Below are positions 25,640-33,964 of a stretch of DNA of 64,000 bases, piece by piece. Numbering within the stretch: position 1 is the stretch's first letter; the number at the start of each line of letters is the position of its first letter. A program made the translations under genes and the position numbers. The notes under the pieces were generated by a model, which did not search any database, was not told the origin of the DNA, and saw only the letters and a program-made list of their open reading frames with translations. Origin of the DNA: Leucobacter sp. UCMA 4100 (lineage in GTDB: Bacteria; Actinomycetota; Actinomycetes; Actinomycetales; Microbacteriaceae); assembly GCF_027853335.1 (NCBI RefSeq), contig NZ_JAFEUS010000002.1, positions 1,348,514 through 1,412,513 of the forward strand, read 5' to 3'.

Positions 25640-27016
25640 CTAGATGCCGCTCGGCATATCCTGAAAGCGCGAGAAGTGGCCCTGGAAGGCGACCGTGACG
25701 GTACCCGTGGGGCCGTTACGCTGCTTCGCGAGAATAAAGTCTGCCTCGCCAGCACGCGGGTGATCTTTCTCGTGAACCGCCTCACGGTGCAGCAAGATCA
25801 CCATATCGGCGTCCTGCTCCAGTGAGCCCGACTCACGCAGGTCACTGATCGCGGGAAGCTTATCAGCACGCTGCTCAGAAGCACGGTTCAGCTGCGACAG
25901 GGCCACGACCGGCACATCGAGCTCTTTCGACAACAGCTTGAGCGCACGCGAGAACTCACTGACCTCTTGCTGACGGCTCTCAACCTTCTTACCGCTCGTG
26001 AGCAGCTGCAGGTAGTCAATGACAATCATGCGCAGGTTATCGGTCTGCTTCAGCCGGCGGCATTTCGCGCGGATCTCAGCGAGCGTCATATTGGCGCTGT
26101 CGTCGATGAACAGCGGCGCGTCGTGAATACGGCTCTGCGTCGCAGCGAGCTTCGTCCAGTCACGCGGCTCAAGGTTGCCCTTACGCAGCACCTGCATAGG
26201 AATCGAGGCCTCAGCGGCGAGCATACGCGTCGCGATCTCGGCGCGACCCATCTCGAGTGAGAAGAACACCGTCGCAGCGCCGTGACCCACCGATGCGGCC
26301 CTCGCCACGTCGAGCGCAAGCGTCGACTTACCCATCGCGGGACGAGCAGCAATGATGATCATCTGGCCGCCGCCAAAACCGTTCGTAAGCTCATCGAGCT
26401 CCTGGAACCCGGTAGGAACACCGGTCATACCGTCTTCGAGCGTGCCGGCGCGTTCAATCTCGGCCACGGCATCATCCATGGCAAGCGACAACGGCACGTA
26501 GTCTTCGCCAGCGCTACCACCGGCAACGTTGTACACCTCGGCCTGCGCGTTATTCAGCAGGTCGACGGCCTCGCCCTCCCCCGAGTAACCCATCTGGGCG
26601 ATGCGGGTGCCCGCGTCAACGAGCCTGCGCAAGAGCGCCTTGTCGCCGACGATCTCGGCGTAGTAGCCCGCGTTTGCCGCGGTGGGCACGACCGCGGTGA
26701 GCGAGTGCAGGTAGGCAACGCCACCGGCACGCTGCAGATTGCCGAGCTTGGTCAGCTGGTCTGAGACCGCGATCTCATCGGTTGGCTCGCCGTGCGCGTA
26801 GAGATCCATGATCGCGTCATAGATCACCTCGTGCTTTGGCACGTAAAAGTCAGCGCCGCGCAGCAAGCCGTACACGTCGGCAACAGCGTCTTTCGAGAGC
26901 ATCATGCCGCCGAGAACACTCTGCTCAGCGAGCAAATCGTGCGGCGGTGTGCGCTCAGCCCCCTGTTCGAAGGAGCCTTGCGACGGGTCTGTAGCGCTGA
27001 TGTGCGCGAGTGACAT
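25640..27016 (-). CDS. dnaB: Replicative DNA helicase
   Basis: DnaB, 458 residues, unwinds DNA at the fork. N-terminal primase-interacting domain (PHDLLAEQSVLGGMML), linker helix, then the RecA-like domain: Walker A ARPAMGKST, FFSLEMGR, Walker B MIVIDYLQLL, and the DnaB finger region QEVSEFSRALK plus SQLNRASEQR. No intein is present, in contrast to some actinobacterial DnaB. ATG at 27016 has GGAGG upstream. Its 431-bp upstream region contains several DnaA-box-like 9-mers, suggesting control by DnaA. Confidence 0.96.
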   Translation of the reverse strand: MSLAHISATDPSQGSFEQGAERTPPHDLLAEQSVLGGMMLSKDAVADVYGLLRGADFYVPKHEVIYDAIMDLYAHGEPTDEIAVSDQLTKLGNLQRAGGVAYLHSLTAVVPTAANAGYYAEIVGDKALLRRLVDAGTRIAQMGYSGEGEAVDLLNNAQAEVYNVAGGSAGEDYVPLSLAMDDAVAEIERAGTLEDGMTGVPTGFQELDELTNGFGGGQMIIIAARPAMGKSTLALDVARAASVGHGAATVFFSLEMGRAEIATRMLAAEASIPMQVLRKGNLEPRDWTKLAATQSRIHDAPLFIDDSANMTLAEIRAKCRRLKQTDNLRMIVIDYLQLLTSGKKVESRQQEVSEFSRALKLLSKELDVPVVALSQLNRASEQRADKLPAISDLRESGSLEQDADMVILLHREAVHEKDHPRAGEADFILAKQRNGPTGTVTVAFQGHFSRFQDMPSGI

Positions 27017-27447
27017 GGGGCCTCCGAACAGTGAATGCTTCGTGAACGACAATCACGAGTATTGCCGAAACTACTGACACAACCGTAGGCACTTTCAGGC
27101 GGTTGATCAACTCGCCGTTTTCTCACCTGTGGATAACTATGTGCATAAGGCACCAATACAGTGGGTACTTTATTCACACAAGCTGTTAGTAACTGTGTAT
27201 AAGTTTTTTGTTCAAAAAATCTTTGATGCCCTGACCTGGGATTTTGGTGTTCTTGTGCTGTGCACAACAAGAACCTTTAACCACAGGTTCAACCTTAAAC
27301 CGCTGACTTGACTGTGGAGAAAAGAGGGGGTAAGAGGTGCTTTACAGGCCTTTTTTGAGGGGGTTTTCCACGTCATTTTTCGTGACATAAACACCCTCGA
27401 TCCCACTCCCGCGTAGGGTAGAGAGGTAACGCAGAAGGGAACGTTCA
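27017..27447. promoter_or_regulatory. AT-rich dnaB upstream region with a cluster of DnaA-box-like sites
   Basis: A 431-bp gap between dnaB and the DUF1684 gene. One perfect DnaA box, TGTGGATAA at 27128-27136, and one-mismatch versions at 27140-27148, 27170-27178, 27194-27202, 27277-27285 and 27313-27321. The stretch is much more AT-rich than the coding DNA around it. A hairpin with GAGGG..GTTT and AAACACCCTC arms spans 27357-27398. It may serve DnaA-dependent regulation, DnaA titration, or replication start. Confidence 0.6.
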
Positions 27448-28314
27448 ATGTCATTCGATGAACATCTTCACGCCCGTTGGAGGGTGTGGCGCCACGCCCG
27501 ACACGCCGATCTGACACACCCGTACGGTTGGAGTGCGCCAATTGCTCAACACTGGCTTCCCGATGGCTCGACCGATATCACGCTCCCCGATCTCCCGGGC
27601 CGGTGGAGCGCACACCATGGCGAAGTGACGTACACCCCCGACCCAGCCGCGATCGCAGGCAACACCGCTATCGACGCCGCCACCGCCCCGCCGCTCACGG
27701 TGCAGGGCGCTCCAATCACCAGGCCCACCGTCATCGAGAACGGCCGATATCTCATGGGCGGGCATCCCGAGGCGCAACTCATCCTCTCCGGCGAACGAGA
27801 AGTCGAGACGATCGTTCGCCGAACGCCATCAGGCGGCAATATTTATGCCGTGCGCGTGCGCGATCCCAGATCGGCGGCAACGGCAGAGACGCTGCCCATC
27901 ACGAGCTACGACTACGACGCCGCCTGGCGCATCCCGGCCCACTTCGAGCCCCACGCGGCCACCGAGGTGGTGCGCGAAACCCTCGCAGAGGGCGTCATCG
28001 ATATCGTGCGAAGCATCGGCACCCTGAGCTTCACGCTCGGCGACGGTCTGGCGCCTCAACAGCTTGTCGTCTTTGGCACGCCCGGCCGCGCCTTCACGCA
28101 CTTTCGCGACGCGACCAGTGGAGCCGAGACCCACGGCAATGGCCGCATGATCGAGCTCGAGATCACCGATGTCACTGAGCCAGCCGAGATCATCGTCGAC
28201 TGGAACTACGCCTACAGCATGCCCTGCTCACTGACTCCTTACGTCTCGTGCCCCGTGCCCATCGCCGAGAACACCCTCGACGTGGCGGTCACGGCGGGTG
28301 AGCGGCTGCGGTAA
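27448..28314 (+). CDS. DUF1684 family protein
   Basis: A 288-residue cytoplasmic protein. The end of the family is well matched: IVDWNYAYSMPCSLTPYVSCPVP then ENTLDVAVTAGERLR, with the paired Cys residues (PCS, SCP) and the Asn-Tyr-Ala-Tyr core. The N-terminus has the Trp-rich WRVWRHARHADLTHPYGW pattern. The function of DUF1684 is not established. GAAGGGAA precedes the ATG. It converges on the DUF418 gene. Confidence 0.85.
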   Translation: MSFDEHLHARWRVWRHARHADLTHPYGWSAPIAQHWLPDGSTDITLPDLPGRWSAHHGEVTYTPDPAAIAGNTAIDAATAPPLTVQGAPITRPTVIENGRYLMGGHPEAQLILSGEREVETIVRRTPSGGNIYAVRVRDPRSAATAETLPITSYDYDAAWRIPAHFEPHAATEVVRETLAEGVIDIVRSIGTLSFTLGDGLAPQQLVVFGTPGRAFTHFRDATSGAETHGNGRMIELEITDVTEPAEIIVDWNYAYSMPCSLTPYVSCPVPIAENTLDVAVTAGERLR

Positions 28315-28339
28315 CCGCACCCGCGTTCGCCCGCTCGCA

Positions 28340-29572
28340 TCACGCCTTTTCGACACGACCGTAGGTCAGCCTGCGCAGAATAGCCTCGGCCGGGCCTCGG
28401 AGCTGACGCCGCTCGAGAACTACTGCGGCGATGAGCGACGTGATCCACACGAGGATCGCGATCGCGAATGCGTCGCTGGTGCTGACCGCCGACCCGAGGC
28501 CGAAGCCCCACGGCGCCAAGAGCGGTGCAAAGATGAGCGACTGCCACAGGTAGCAGCTGAGCGAGCGCTTCCCGACGGCTGCGATTGCGGCCGTCACGTG
28601 TCCGAGCGGCTTTGCCTGCAGCTTCGCACCAATGACCCCGCAGAGTGCCACGTAGCCCAGGCCACCCCCGATGCCGCCGAGCTGCGCAAGGAGCATGACC
28701 GCCGTACCGCCCATGGTTCCGAGATCGAGTACACCGAGGTGCATGAGCGCCGCTGGCAGCGAGAGCACTGTCGCGATGACGATGCCCCAGAGCGCCACGC
28801 GCTGCATGGTGAGGCGCAGCGTGTGCCCCTCAAGGAAGCGATAGCGTGCCGCATAGCCACCGAGCAACACCGCAAAAGGAATGATGAGGCTGACGACCGA
28901 GAAGAAGGTTGCCAGCAGCCAGACGCCCAACCGCACCAGCATCGTTGCACCGTAGCCCTGGGTCGTGCCAGCCAAGATTTCAGCGTCGACGTCGAGTTGG
29001 CCGCTCTGCGCGACATCAAACACGCCGGGAGCGGCGAGCGAGACCATGGTGAACACCCCCGCGAGAAGAAGCATGGAGCCAGCAATGATGCTGCCGCTCA
29101 CGATGAGGAGCACGCGCAATGTTTTCTCACTGCCCCGCAAGAGCAGCGGTGCGACGATAAGCCCCGTGAGTGCGTATGCGCCCAGAATGTCGCCCGAGAA
29201 CAGGAGCAGTGCGTGCACGGCGCCAAACACGAAGAGCCACAGATGACGGCGCAGCAACATCGAACCGACCTCGTTCGGCGAAACATTTCGAGCGATGCGC
29301 GACTGTGCAAACTGCGTAATTCCGTACCCAAAGAGAAACGCAAACATCGGGTAAACATGGCCGTCAATGAAGAGTAACGCGAACGCAGAGAGCGCCCGGT
29401 CGAGCCCGCCCTCTGCCGCGGGGTGAAGCGAATAGGAACTGAGCTCACGCCCCCACACATGCCCTGAAACATTGGCCAGGGCGATGAATAACAGCATCAT
29501 TCCACGTGCCAAATCTGGCGCGAGGACTCGCCTGCTTGCCGTGGCCGTACCGGGATATTCTGGATCATGCAT
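28340..29572 (-). CDS. DUF418-domain multi-pass membrane protein
   Basis: A 410-residue membrane protein of about ten helices. The N-terminal half reads RVLAPDLARGMMLLFIALAN and FLFGYGITQFA, as in the acyltransferase-like membrane family linked to DUF418. The C-terminal third matches DUF418 (VGKRSLSCYLWQSLIFAPLL, then a last helix and positively charged tail). Family function is unclear; an acyl transfer or transport role is often suggested. The ATG at 29572 is chosen because upstream in-frame codons overlap the divergent regulator gene. Promoters of the two face each other across 79 bp. Confidence 0.8.
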   Translation of the reverse strand: MHDPEYPGTATASRRVLAPDLARGMMLLFIALANVSGHVWGRELSSYSLHPAAEGGLDRALSAFALLFIDGHVYPMFAFLFGYGITQFAQSRIARNVSPNEVGSMLLRRHLWLFVFGAVHALLLFSGDILGAYALTGLIVAPLLLRGSEKTLRVLLIVSGSIIAGSMLLLAGVFTMVSLAAPGVFDVAQSGQLDVDAEILAGTTQGYGATMLVRLGVWLLATFFSVVSLIIPFAVLLGGYAARYRFLEGHTLRLTMQRVALWGIVIATVLSLPAALMHLGVLDLGTMGGTAVMLLAQLGGIGGGLGYVALCGVIGAKLQAKPLGHVTAAIAAVGKRSLSCYLWQSLIFAPLLAPWGFGLGSAVSTSDAFAIAILVWITSLIAAVVLERRQLRGPAEAILRRLTYGRVEKA

Positions 29573-29632
29573 ATCTCTAGGTATAGCGCATGCCACCGAC
29601 AATCGTAGATAAGCCTTGCGTTTAGATACGCT

Positions 29633-29653
29633 ATTACGTACTATCGTACTAAT
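29633..29653. promoter_or_regulatory. Candidate regulator site overlapping the ArsR-like gene start
   Basis: ATTACGTACTATCGTACTAAT, split here as ATTACGTAC and CGTACTAAT, forms two imperfect half-sites with repeated CGTAC. It covers the ATG of the ArsR-like gene (29652) and faces the DUF418 gene. Weak but suggestive of autoregulation. Confidence 0.3.
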
Positions 29654-30254
29654 GACGAACGCGAGCGATTCATCCGCCCCAATCGACGCCGAAGCCGCAA
29701 GCCCGGTGAAGTCGACGCCCTCAATCGCCGAGCTCACGGCGACGCTGCACTCGGTACTCGAACGCCTCGACGCCCTCGAAGCTGCGGACCCAACTCCCCC
29801 AGCTTCAGCCCACGACGGCGTGCATGCCCGGGCTCACGATGCAGACACGTTCTGGGCCCTCAACACTCTCGCCGCTAGCCGCCCCGAGCACCCGCTCACC
29901 AAACAGGGCGCTGTACTCGTGGCGGGTTCACTCTCGCTGCCCACGGGTGAACCCATTGCCTGGCAGGTCACGAGCGGAACCGAGCAGCTCTTCGAGCTCG
30001 ACTGGTCACACCGGGCAAGTGCCCTCGCGGCCCTCGGCAACCCCGTTCGTCTCGAAATACTCAGGGCAATACTCAGCGGATCGCGCCTCACCAGCGAACT
30101 CGCCGAACTCGAGGCGCTCGGCACGACCGGCCAACTGCACCACCACCTGCGCCAGCTCGTCGCAGCGGGCTGGGTACAGCAGACCGGCCGGGCACACTAC
30201 GAGGTGCCGCCAGCCAAGGTCGTGCCGCTGCTCGCGCTGATCGCCGAGGCCTAA
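29652..30254 (+). CDS. ArsR-like winged-helix protein with an N-terminal extension
   Basis: A 200-residue protein. The C-terminal about 75 residues form the winged helix: ALAALGNPVRLEILRAIL, then SELAELEALGTTGQLHHHLR and a wing ending HYEVPPAK. The N-terminal 120 residues contain a short coiled segment (LHSVLERLDALEAAD) and an unassigned sensory part with FELDW. No metal-binding ELCVC motif is seen, so metal sensing is unlikely. Divergent from the DUF418 gene and 3 bp from the M23 peptidase gene downstream, which is probably translated with it. Confidence 0.8.
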   Translation: MTNASDSSAPIDAEAASPVKSTPSIAELTATLHSVLERLDALEAADPTPPASAHDGVHARAHDADTFWALNTLAASRPEHPLTKQGAVLVAGSLSLPTGEPIAWQVTSGTEQLFELDWSHRASALAALGNPVRLEILRAILSGSRLTSELAELEALGTTGQLHHHLRQLVAAGWVQQTGRAHYEVPPAKVVPLLALIAEA

Positions 30255-30257
30255 CGC

Positions 30258-31115
30258 ATGAGAATCCCCACACGCGTGCTATACCGCCGTCGCTACCCCA
30301 TGATGCTGCTCGCCTGCGCCCTCCTGCTCGGGCTCGCATTCGCGCCCTCGTCACTCGTTCCGCGCCCTGCCCGAACCGTCATCGCACTCGCTGGCGTCAC
30401 TGCCCTCGCCCTCGCACTCGCACTCACTGCCCTGCGCCGCTTCATCGCAGAGCCAGCCGGCGAAGCGATATCGGTCACCCCACCCGTCACGGGCCGCTGG
30501 CTCGTGCTCAACGGCCCGTCGTCTGCCGTGCCGAGCCACGGGGTTCGGCTCTGGGGTCAGGCGTATGCGGTCGATCTCGTGGCGGATCCGCTGCCCTCTC
30601 TGCCCACTCCCGAACCCGCGGCGACTCGCCCCGAGTTCGGGTCGCCGGCCTTTCGCGAGACGCAGGCCTACCCCGCATTCGGCCAACCAGTGTATGCGAT
30701 GGTGAGCGGCGAGGTTGTGGCTGTGCACAGGGCCAGGCGCGATCACCGTGCCCGCTCTTCGCACCTTTCGCTGCTCTGGCTCATAGCGGAGGGCTTTGTG
30801 CGGCAGCTCGGCGGCACGCGCTGGCTGCTCGGCAATTACGTGACGATTCGCGCCGAGGGAACGGGCGGTCGGAGCGTCTACGCGACCGTCGCGCACCTGC
30901 AGCGCGGGTCTGTGCTCGTGCGGGCGGGCGACCGCGTAACTGCGGGGCAGCGCATCGCCTCGTGCGGCAACACCGGCAACAGCTCTGAGCCGCACGTGCA
31001 CGCGCAGCTGCAGGATCACCCGCGGGCGATGCTCGCCGATGGGCTGCCGATGACGTTTACGCCGCTCGCTGCGCTGCCTGTGAACGGTGAACACCTTGAT
31101 GTAGGGGTGCGGTAG
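30258..31115 (+). CDS. Membrane-anchored M23 (LytM-type) metallopeptidase
   Basis: Cell-wall peptidase-like protein of 285 residues. Two N-terminal helices (MMLLACALLLGLAFAPS and VIALAGVTALALALALTAL) anchor it. The zinc-site pattern is present: His and Asp in SHGVRLWGQAYAVDLV, and the HxH in EPHVHAQL. PVYAMVSGEVVAV and RAGDRVTAGQRIA are the usual beta-barrel segments of LytM domains. The first motif has a longer spacing than the common HxxxD, so activity is not certain. Translated right after the ArsR-like gene. Confidence 0.85.
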   Translation: MRIPTRVLYRRRYPMMLLACALLLGLAFAPSSLVPRPARTVIALAGVTALALALALTALRRFIAEPAGEAISVTPPVTGRWLVLNGPSSAVPSHGVRLWGQAYAVDLVADPLPSLPTPEPAATRPEFGSPAFRETQAYPAFGQPVYAMVSGEVVAVHRARRDHRARSSHLSLLWLIAEGFVRQLGGTRWLLGNYVTIRAEGTGGRSVYATVAHLQRGSVLVRAGDRVTAGQRIASCGNTGNSSEPHVHAQLQDHPRAMLADGLPMTFTPLAALPVNGEHLDVGVR

Positions 31116-31176
31116 GGGGCTGCCGCAGTTCGGCCGGGGCCGGCCCCGGGGCTCGTGCACGCGTTTTTGGGGTTTA

Positions 31177-31226
31177 CTTGACAGAAAGCAGGGTGTTTTC
31201 GCCGAAACACCCTGCTTTTCGTCAAG
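31177..31226. terminator. Large hairpin between convergent M23 and rplI genes
   Basis: Two 22-nt arms (31177-31198 and 31205-31226) pair with two mismatches around a 6-nt loop. The inner arm contains AAACACCCT, also found in hairpins at 4321-4382 and 27357-27398. The rest of 31116-31409 has no gene; 31247-31350 carries Ala/Pro-like GC repeats. Confidence 0.6.
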
Positions 31227-31355
31227 TGGATCCAGAACCAGCCCAAAACCAGCCCGAAGTGAACGCCAAGCAGCCACAACCGTCGCAACCACCACAAGCG
31301 CCGCCCGAAAGCCACAGAGTCGCGCCAGAAACACCACAGAAACGCCCCGAAACGC

Positions 31356-31392
31356 CACAGCGGCCGGCCCCCGAGGGGAACCGGCCGCTGTG
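31356..31392 (-). terminator. Hairpin terminator downstream of rplI
   Basis: Perfect 12-bp stem (31381-31392 with 31356-31367) around a 13-nt loop that itself can fold (CCCC/GGGG). It starts 18 bp after the rplI stop. No long T-run follows. Confidence 0.6.
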
Positions 31393-31409
31393 TGCGTGCG
31401 ATGAGCGCC

Positions 31410-31859
31410 TTAGCGCTGGCTGATGACCTGAAGCGTGAGCTTCGCGTCGACACCATCGTGAAGGTGTGCGACGGCCTTGTATTCGCCAGTCGTCTTGATG
31501 ACGGGAAGCGTCACCTTGCGCTTGTCGATCTCGCCGAGACCCTGCGACTGTACAGCGTCTGCAACAGCTACGGGCTTAACCGAGCCGAAGAGACGGCCGC
31601 CAACGCCAGCCTTGACGATGAGACGAATCTTCTCGCCCTCGAGCTTCTGCTTGAGCGCTACTGCGTCTTCGTGGTTTGCGATGGCACGTGCCTCGCGTGC
31701 TGCACGAATGTCAGCAACCTGCGATGCGCCGCCACGGGTCCAAGCAACAGCGAATCCGCGGGGAACAAGGTAGTTACGTGCGTAACCGTTCTTGACCTCA
31801 ACGACGTCGCCGGCTGAGCCGAGACCCTGAACTTCATTGGTAAGAATAACCTTTGCCAT
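31410..31859 (-). CDS. rplI: 50S ribosomal protein L9
   Basis: L9, 149 residues, binds 23S rRNA near the L1 stalk. The N-domain signature [22 protein letters not shown] is nearly canonical, followed by the long connecting helix and the C-domain ending LTLQVISQR. Last gene of rpsF-ssb-rpsR-rplI, 11 bp after rpsR. Confidence 0.97.
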   Translation of the reverse strand: MAKVILTNEVQGLGSAGDVVEVKNGYARNYLVPRGFAVAWTRGGASQVADIRAAREARAIANHEDAVALKQKLEGEKIRLIVKAGVGGRLFGSVKPVAVADAVQSQGLGEIDKRKVTLPVIKTTGEYKAVAHLHDGVDAKLTLQVISQR

Positions 31860-31870
31860 GTGAGTGCCCC

Positions 31871-32128
31871 CTAGCGGCCTGAGCCGGAGTAAGGGAGAAG
31901 GGCCATCTCGCGGGCGTTCTTAACTGCCTTTGCGATGAGACGCTGCTCCTGGACTGAAACACCAGTGATGCGACGTGAGCGAATCTTGCCACGCTCTGAA
32001 ACGAACTTGCGAAGAGTCGCAATGTCCTTGTAGTCGATAACACCGACGGTAATTGATTTTGCGGGTGCGACGGGCTTTACGTTCTTGCCACGACCCTTGC
32101 GGCCTGCGCCGCTTGCCTTGCCTGCCAT
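31871..32128 (-). CDS. rpsR: 30S ribosomal protein S18
   Basis: S18, 85 residues, pairs with S6 on the central domain of 16S rRNA. Family core [20 protein letters not shown] and [20 protein letters not shown]. The N-terminal Lys/Gly-rich tail lacks the zinc-type cysteines found in some actinobacterial S18 paralogues. Third gene of the operon. Confidence 0.97.
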   Translation of the reverse strand: MAGKASGAGRKGRGKNVKPVAPAKSITVGVIDYKDIATLRKFVSERGKIRSRRITGVSVQEQRLIAKAVKNAREMALLPYSGSGR

Positions 32129-32176
32129 GTACTTTTCTTTCGTGAGAATTCAGGGGACGAGCCCCCAAAACAATGC

Positions 32177-32719
32177 TTAAAAAGGTGCTTCGTTGTCGAA
32201 TGACTGGCCGGGGTTTGCCCAACCGTCGTTCGACGAAGCTCCGCGCCCCCAGGGCTGGTCTGACTGAGTCTGCTGCTGCTGAGGCGCCGACATGTTGTCG
32301 CCGCCCTGCTGCTGCTGACCGCCACCGAAACCGCCTCCGCCGCCCGCGCCACCGCGGGGCGGGGTACGCGTGACCTGTGCGGTCGCGTACCGGAGCGATG
32401 GGCCAATTTCGTCAACGTCGAGCTCGTACGAGGTGCGGCGCTGGCCTTCAACCTCGTAGTTACGCTGGCGAAGTGAACCGGTCACGATGACGCGGGTGCC
32501 CTTCGTCAGAGTGTTTGCAACGTTTTCTGCAGCTTCGCGCCACACCGTGCAGCGCAGGAACAATGCCTCGCCGTCACGCCACTCGTTCGCCTTGCGGTCG
32601 AACACGCGGGGGGTTGATGCTACTGAGAACGATGCGAGAGCGACGCCATTGTTGGTCCAACGCAGCTCGGGATCGGCAGTGAGGTTGCCAATCACCGTGA
32701 TAACGGTCTCGCCTGCCAT
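32177..32719 (-). CDS. ssb: Single-stranded DNA-binding protein
   Basis: SSB, 180 residues. OB fold over residues 1-110 ([55 protein letters not shown]), then a Gly/Gln-rich linker with QQQQ runs, and the acidic protein-recruiting tip FDNEAPF. It follows rpsF by 2 bp, in the universal order rpsF-ssb-rpsR. Confidence 0.96.
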   Translation of the reverse strand: MAGETVITVIGNLTADPELRWTNNGVALASFSVASTPRVFDRKANEWRDGEALFLRCTVWREAAENVANTLTKGTRVIVTGSLRQRNYEVEGQRRTSYELDVDEIGPSLRYATAQVTRTPPRGGAGGGGGFGGGQQQQGGDNMSAPQQQQTQSDQPWGRGASSNDGWANPGQSFDNEAPF

Positions 32720-32721
32720 GG

Positions 32722-33081
32722 TTAGGCGCTCTTCGCTGCTGCGCGAGCTGCCTTCGCTGCGTCGCGTGCCGCCTGGGCACCACGCTGAGCGATGAGCTCG
32801 TCTGCACGGAGAACCTTCGTGCGCATGATTGACTCTGCAAGGCCGAGCTGACGATCAAGCTCAGCGGTTGCTGCGGGGGTTGCCGTGAAGTTCACGACGA
32901 CGTAGATGCCTTCGTTCTTCTTATCGATCTCGTAGGCCAGGCGACGCTTGCCCCAGATATCGGTGTTCTCGATGACGCCACCGTCAGCGGTGATGACCGT
33001 GAGAAACTTCTCCATCGTCGGAGCGACAGTGCGCTCATCAACTCCGGGATCAAGGATCACCATGAGTTCGTATGGATGCAT
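32722..33081 (-). CDS. rpsF: 30S ribosomal protein S6
   Basis: S6, 119 residues, with the family start [16 protein letters not shown] and the [19 protein letters not shown] core. The C-terminal tail is Ala/Lys rich. ATG at 33081 is chosen for the strong AAGGAGGTG about 8 nt upstream; a longer in-frame version would overlap the promoter. It heads rpsF-ssb-rpsR-rplI and is preceded by a structured leader likely bound by the S6:S18 complex. Confidence 0.97.
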   Translation of the reverse strand: MHPYELMVILDPGVDERTVAPTMEKFLTVITADGGVIENTDIWGKRRLAYEIDKKNEGIYVVVNFTATPAATAELDRQLGLAESIMRTKVLRADELIAQRGAQAARDAAKAARAAAKSA

Positions 33082-33141
33082 TATTGACCCACCTCCTTCG
33101 GACTCTTCGGCTACAGCGTTTCTGTAGCAGGAGGGTATATA
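33082..33141 (-). promoter_or_regulatory. rpsF leader: TATATA -10 and candidate S6:S18-binding hairpin
   Basis: On the minus strand, TATATA (about 33141-33136) is followed by CCTCC, a hairpin with CTACAG (33127-33122), loop AAACG, CTGTAG (33116-33111), then an unpaired CCG (33110-33108), and later the AAGGAGG ribosome site that can pair with CCTCC. A CCG bulge beside a stem that masks the ribosome site is the pattern of the known S6:S18 autoregulatory motif. Assignment is by inspection only. Confidence 0.5.
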
Positions 33142-33194
33142 TGCAGTGCTCGCCCAGAAAAACAGACGAACAAACGTCGATTCTAGCAGAAAAA

Positions 33195-33236
33195 CGCCTC
33201 GGCCCCGCACCTTTTCACAGGAACGGGGCCGAGGCG
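33195..33236 (-). terminator. Terminator of the HdeD-like gene
   Basis: Perfect 13-bp stem (33224-33236 with 33195-33207), 16-nt loop, followed on the minus strand by TTTT (33194-33191). It begins 21 bp after the stop codon and separates the gene from the rpsF promoter. Confidence 0.85.
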
Positions 33237-33257
33237 ATGCTGGCGAATGCCACGTGA

Positions 33258-33842
33258 CTAGAGCACGTGGCCTCCGAGCGTCTTAGCGCGCATCGCGCGA
33301 ACGACCTGAATGAGGCCGAGCACAACGAGCGAGACGCCGAGTACCCACCACAGAATAACCGCGCTGTAGAGCGGGCTCATGACGAGCACGATACCGGCGA
33401 TGAGGCTCAAGATGCCCGAGATGATGGTGATTGCCTTGTGATCGGTCTTGCCGACGAACGCAAATGAGACGAACGCTTCAATGATCCACAGCACACCAAC
33501 GGTGATCGCGATGAAGACGGTGACCGTGAGCGCGGCGAACATGAGGTTCGAAAGGATCGCAATGCCACCGATGATGAAGAGCACGCCGAGCAGGGTGTAG
33601 CCGGTGCGCGCCCAACCGCCGCGGCTCTTCGAGAAGAAGCCGACGCCAATGTTGATCGCACCGTTGACGAGCACCCAAAAGCCGAGAATCGCGGCGACCG
33701 CGGTCATGACGGTTTTGCCGCTCTTGTCTGGCCAGATAAGGATGAGCAGGCCCATCACGATCGCGATGAGCCCCGCGGTCCCGAACAAAAACCTCGATGT
33801 CTCATGAATACGCTGTTCTTCTGACGGCGTTACATACGTCAT
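33258..33842 (-). CDS. HdeD-family (DUF308) membrane protein
   Basis: A 194-residue protein with about six membrane helices grouped in pairs, as in HdeD/DUF308: [97 protein letters not shown]. In E. coli HdeD aids acid resistance at high cell density; that role is not shown in actinobacteria. ATG at 33842 has AGGGGGAA upstream. Monocistronic. Confidence 0.85.
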   Translation of the reverse strand: MTYVTPSEEQRIHETSRFLFGTAGLIAIVMGLLILIWPDKSGKTVMTAVAAILGFWVLVNGAINIGVGFFSKSRGGWARTGYTLLGVLFIIGGIAILSNLMFAALTVTVFIAITVGVLWIIEAFVSFAFVGKTDHKAITIISGILSLIAGIVLVMSPLYSAVILWWVLGVSLVVLGLIQVVRAMRAKTLGGHVL

Positions 33843-33964
33843 CGCGTTCCCCCTAATTACTCGTTCCAAAAAATGGTTCTTACGTATTCACTGTAGCTCT
33901 TGGGCGGTTTACTGTATAGACTCCGGTCGACCACTGGCGCCCTTCACTTGCCTACACTTGAGGC

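Noticed and set aside
31247-31423. Pro/Gln-rich short frame between the M23 and rplI genes
   Set aside because: It begins within the large hairpin, overlaps the rplI terminator and stop, and has no ribosome site; more likely non-coding repeats.
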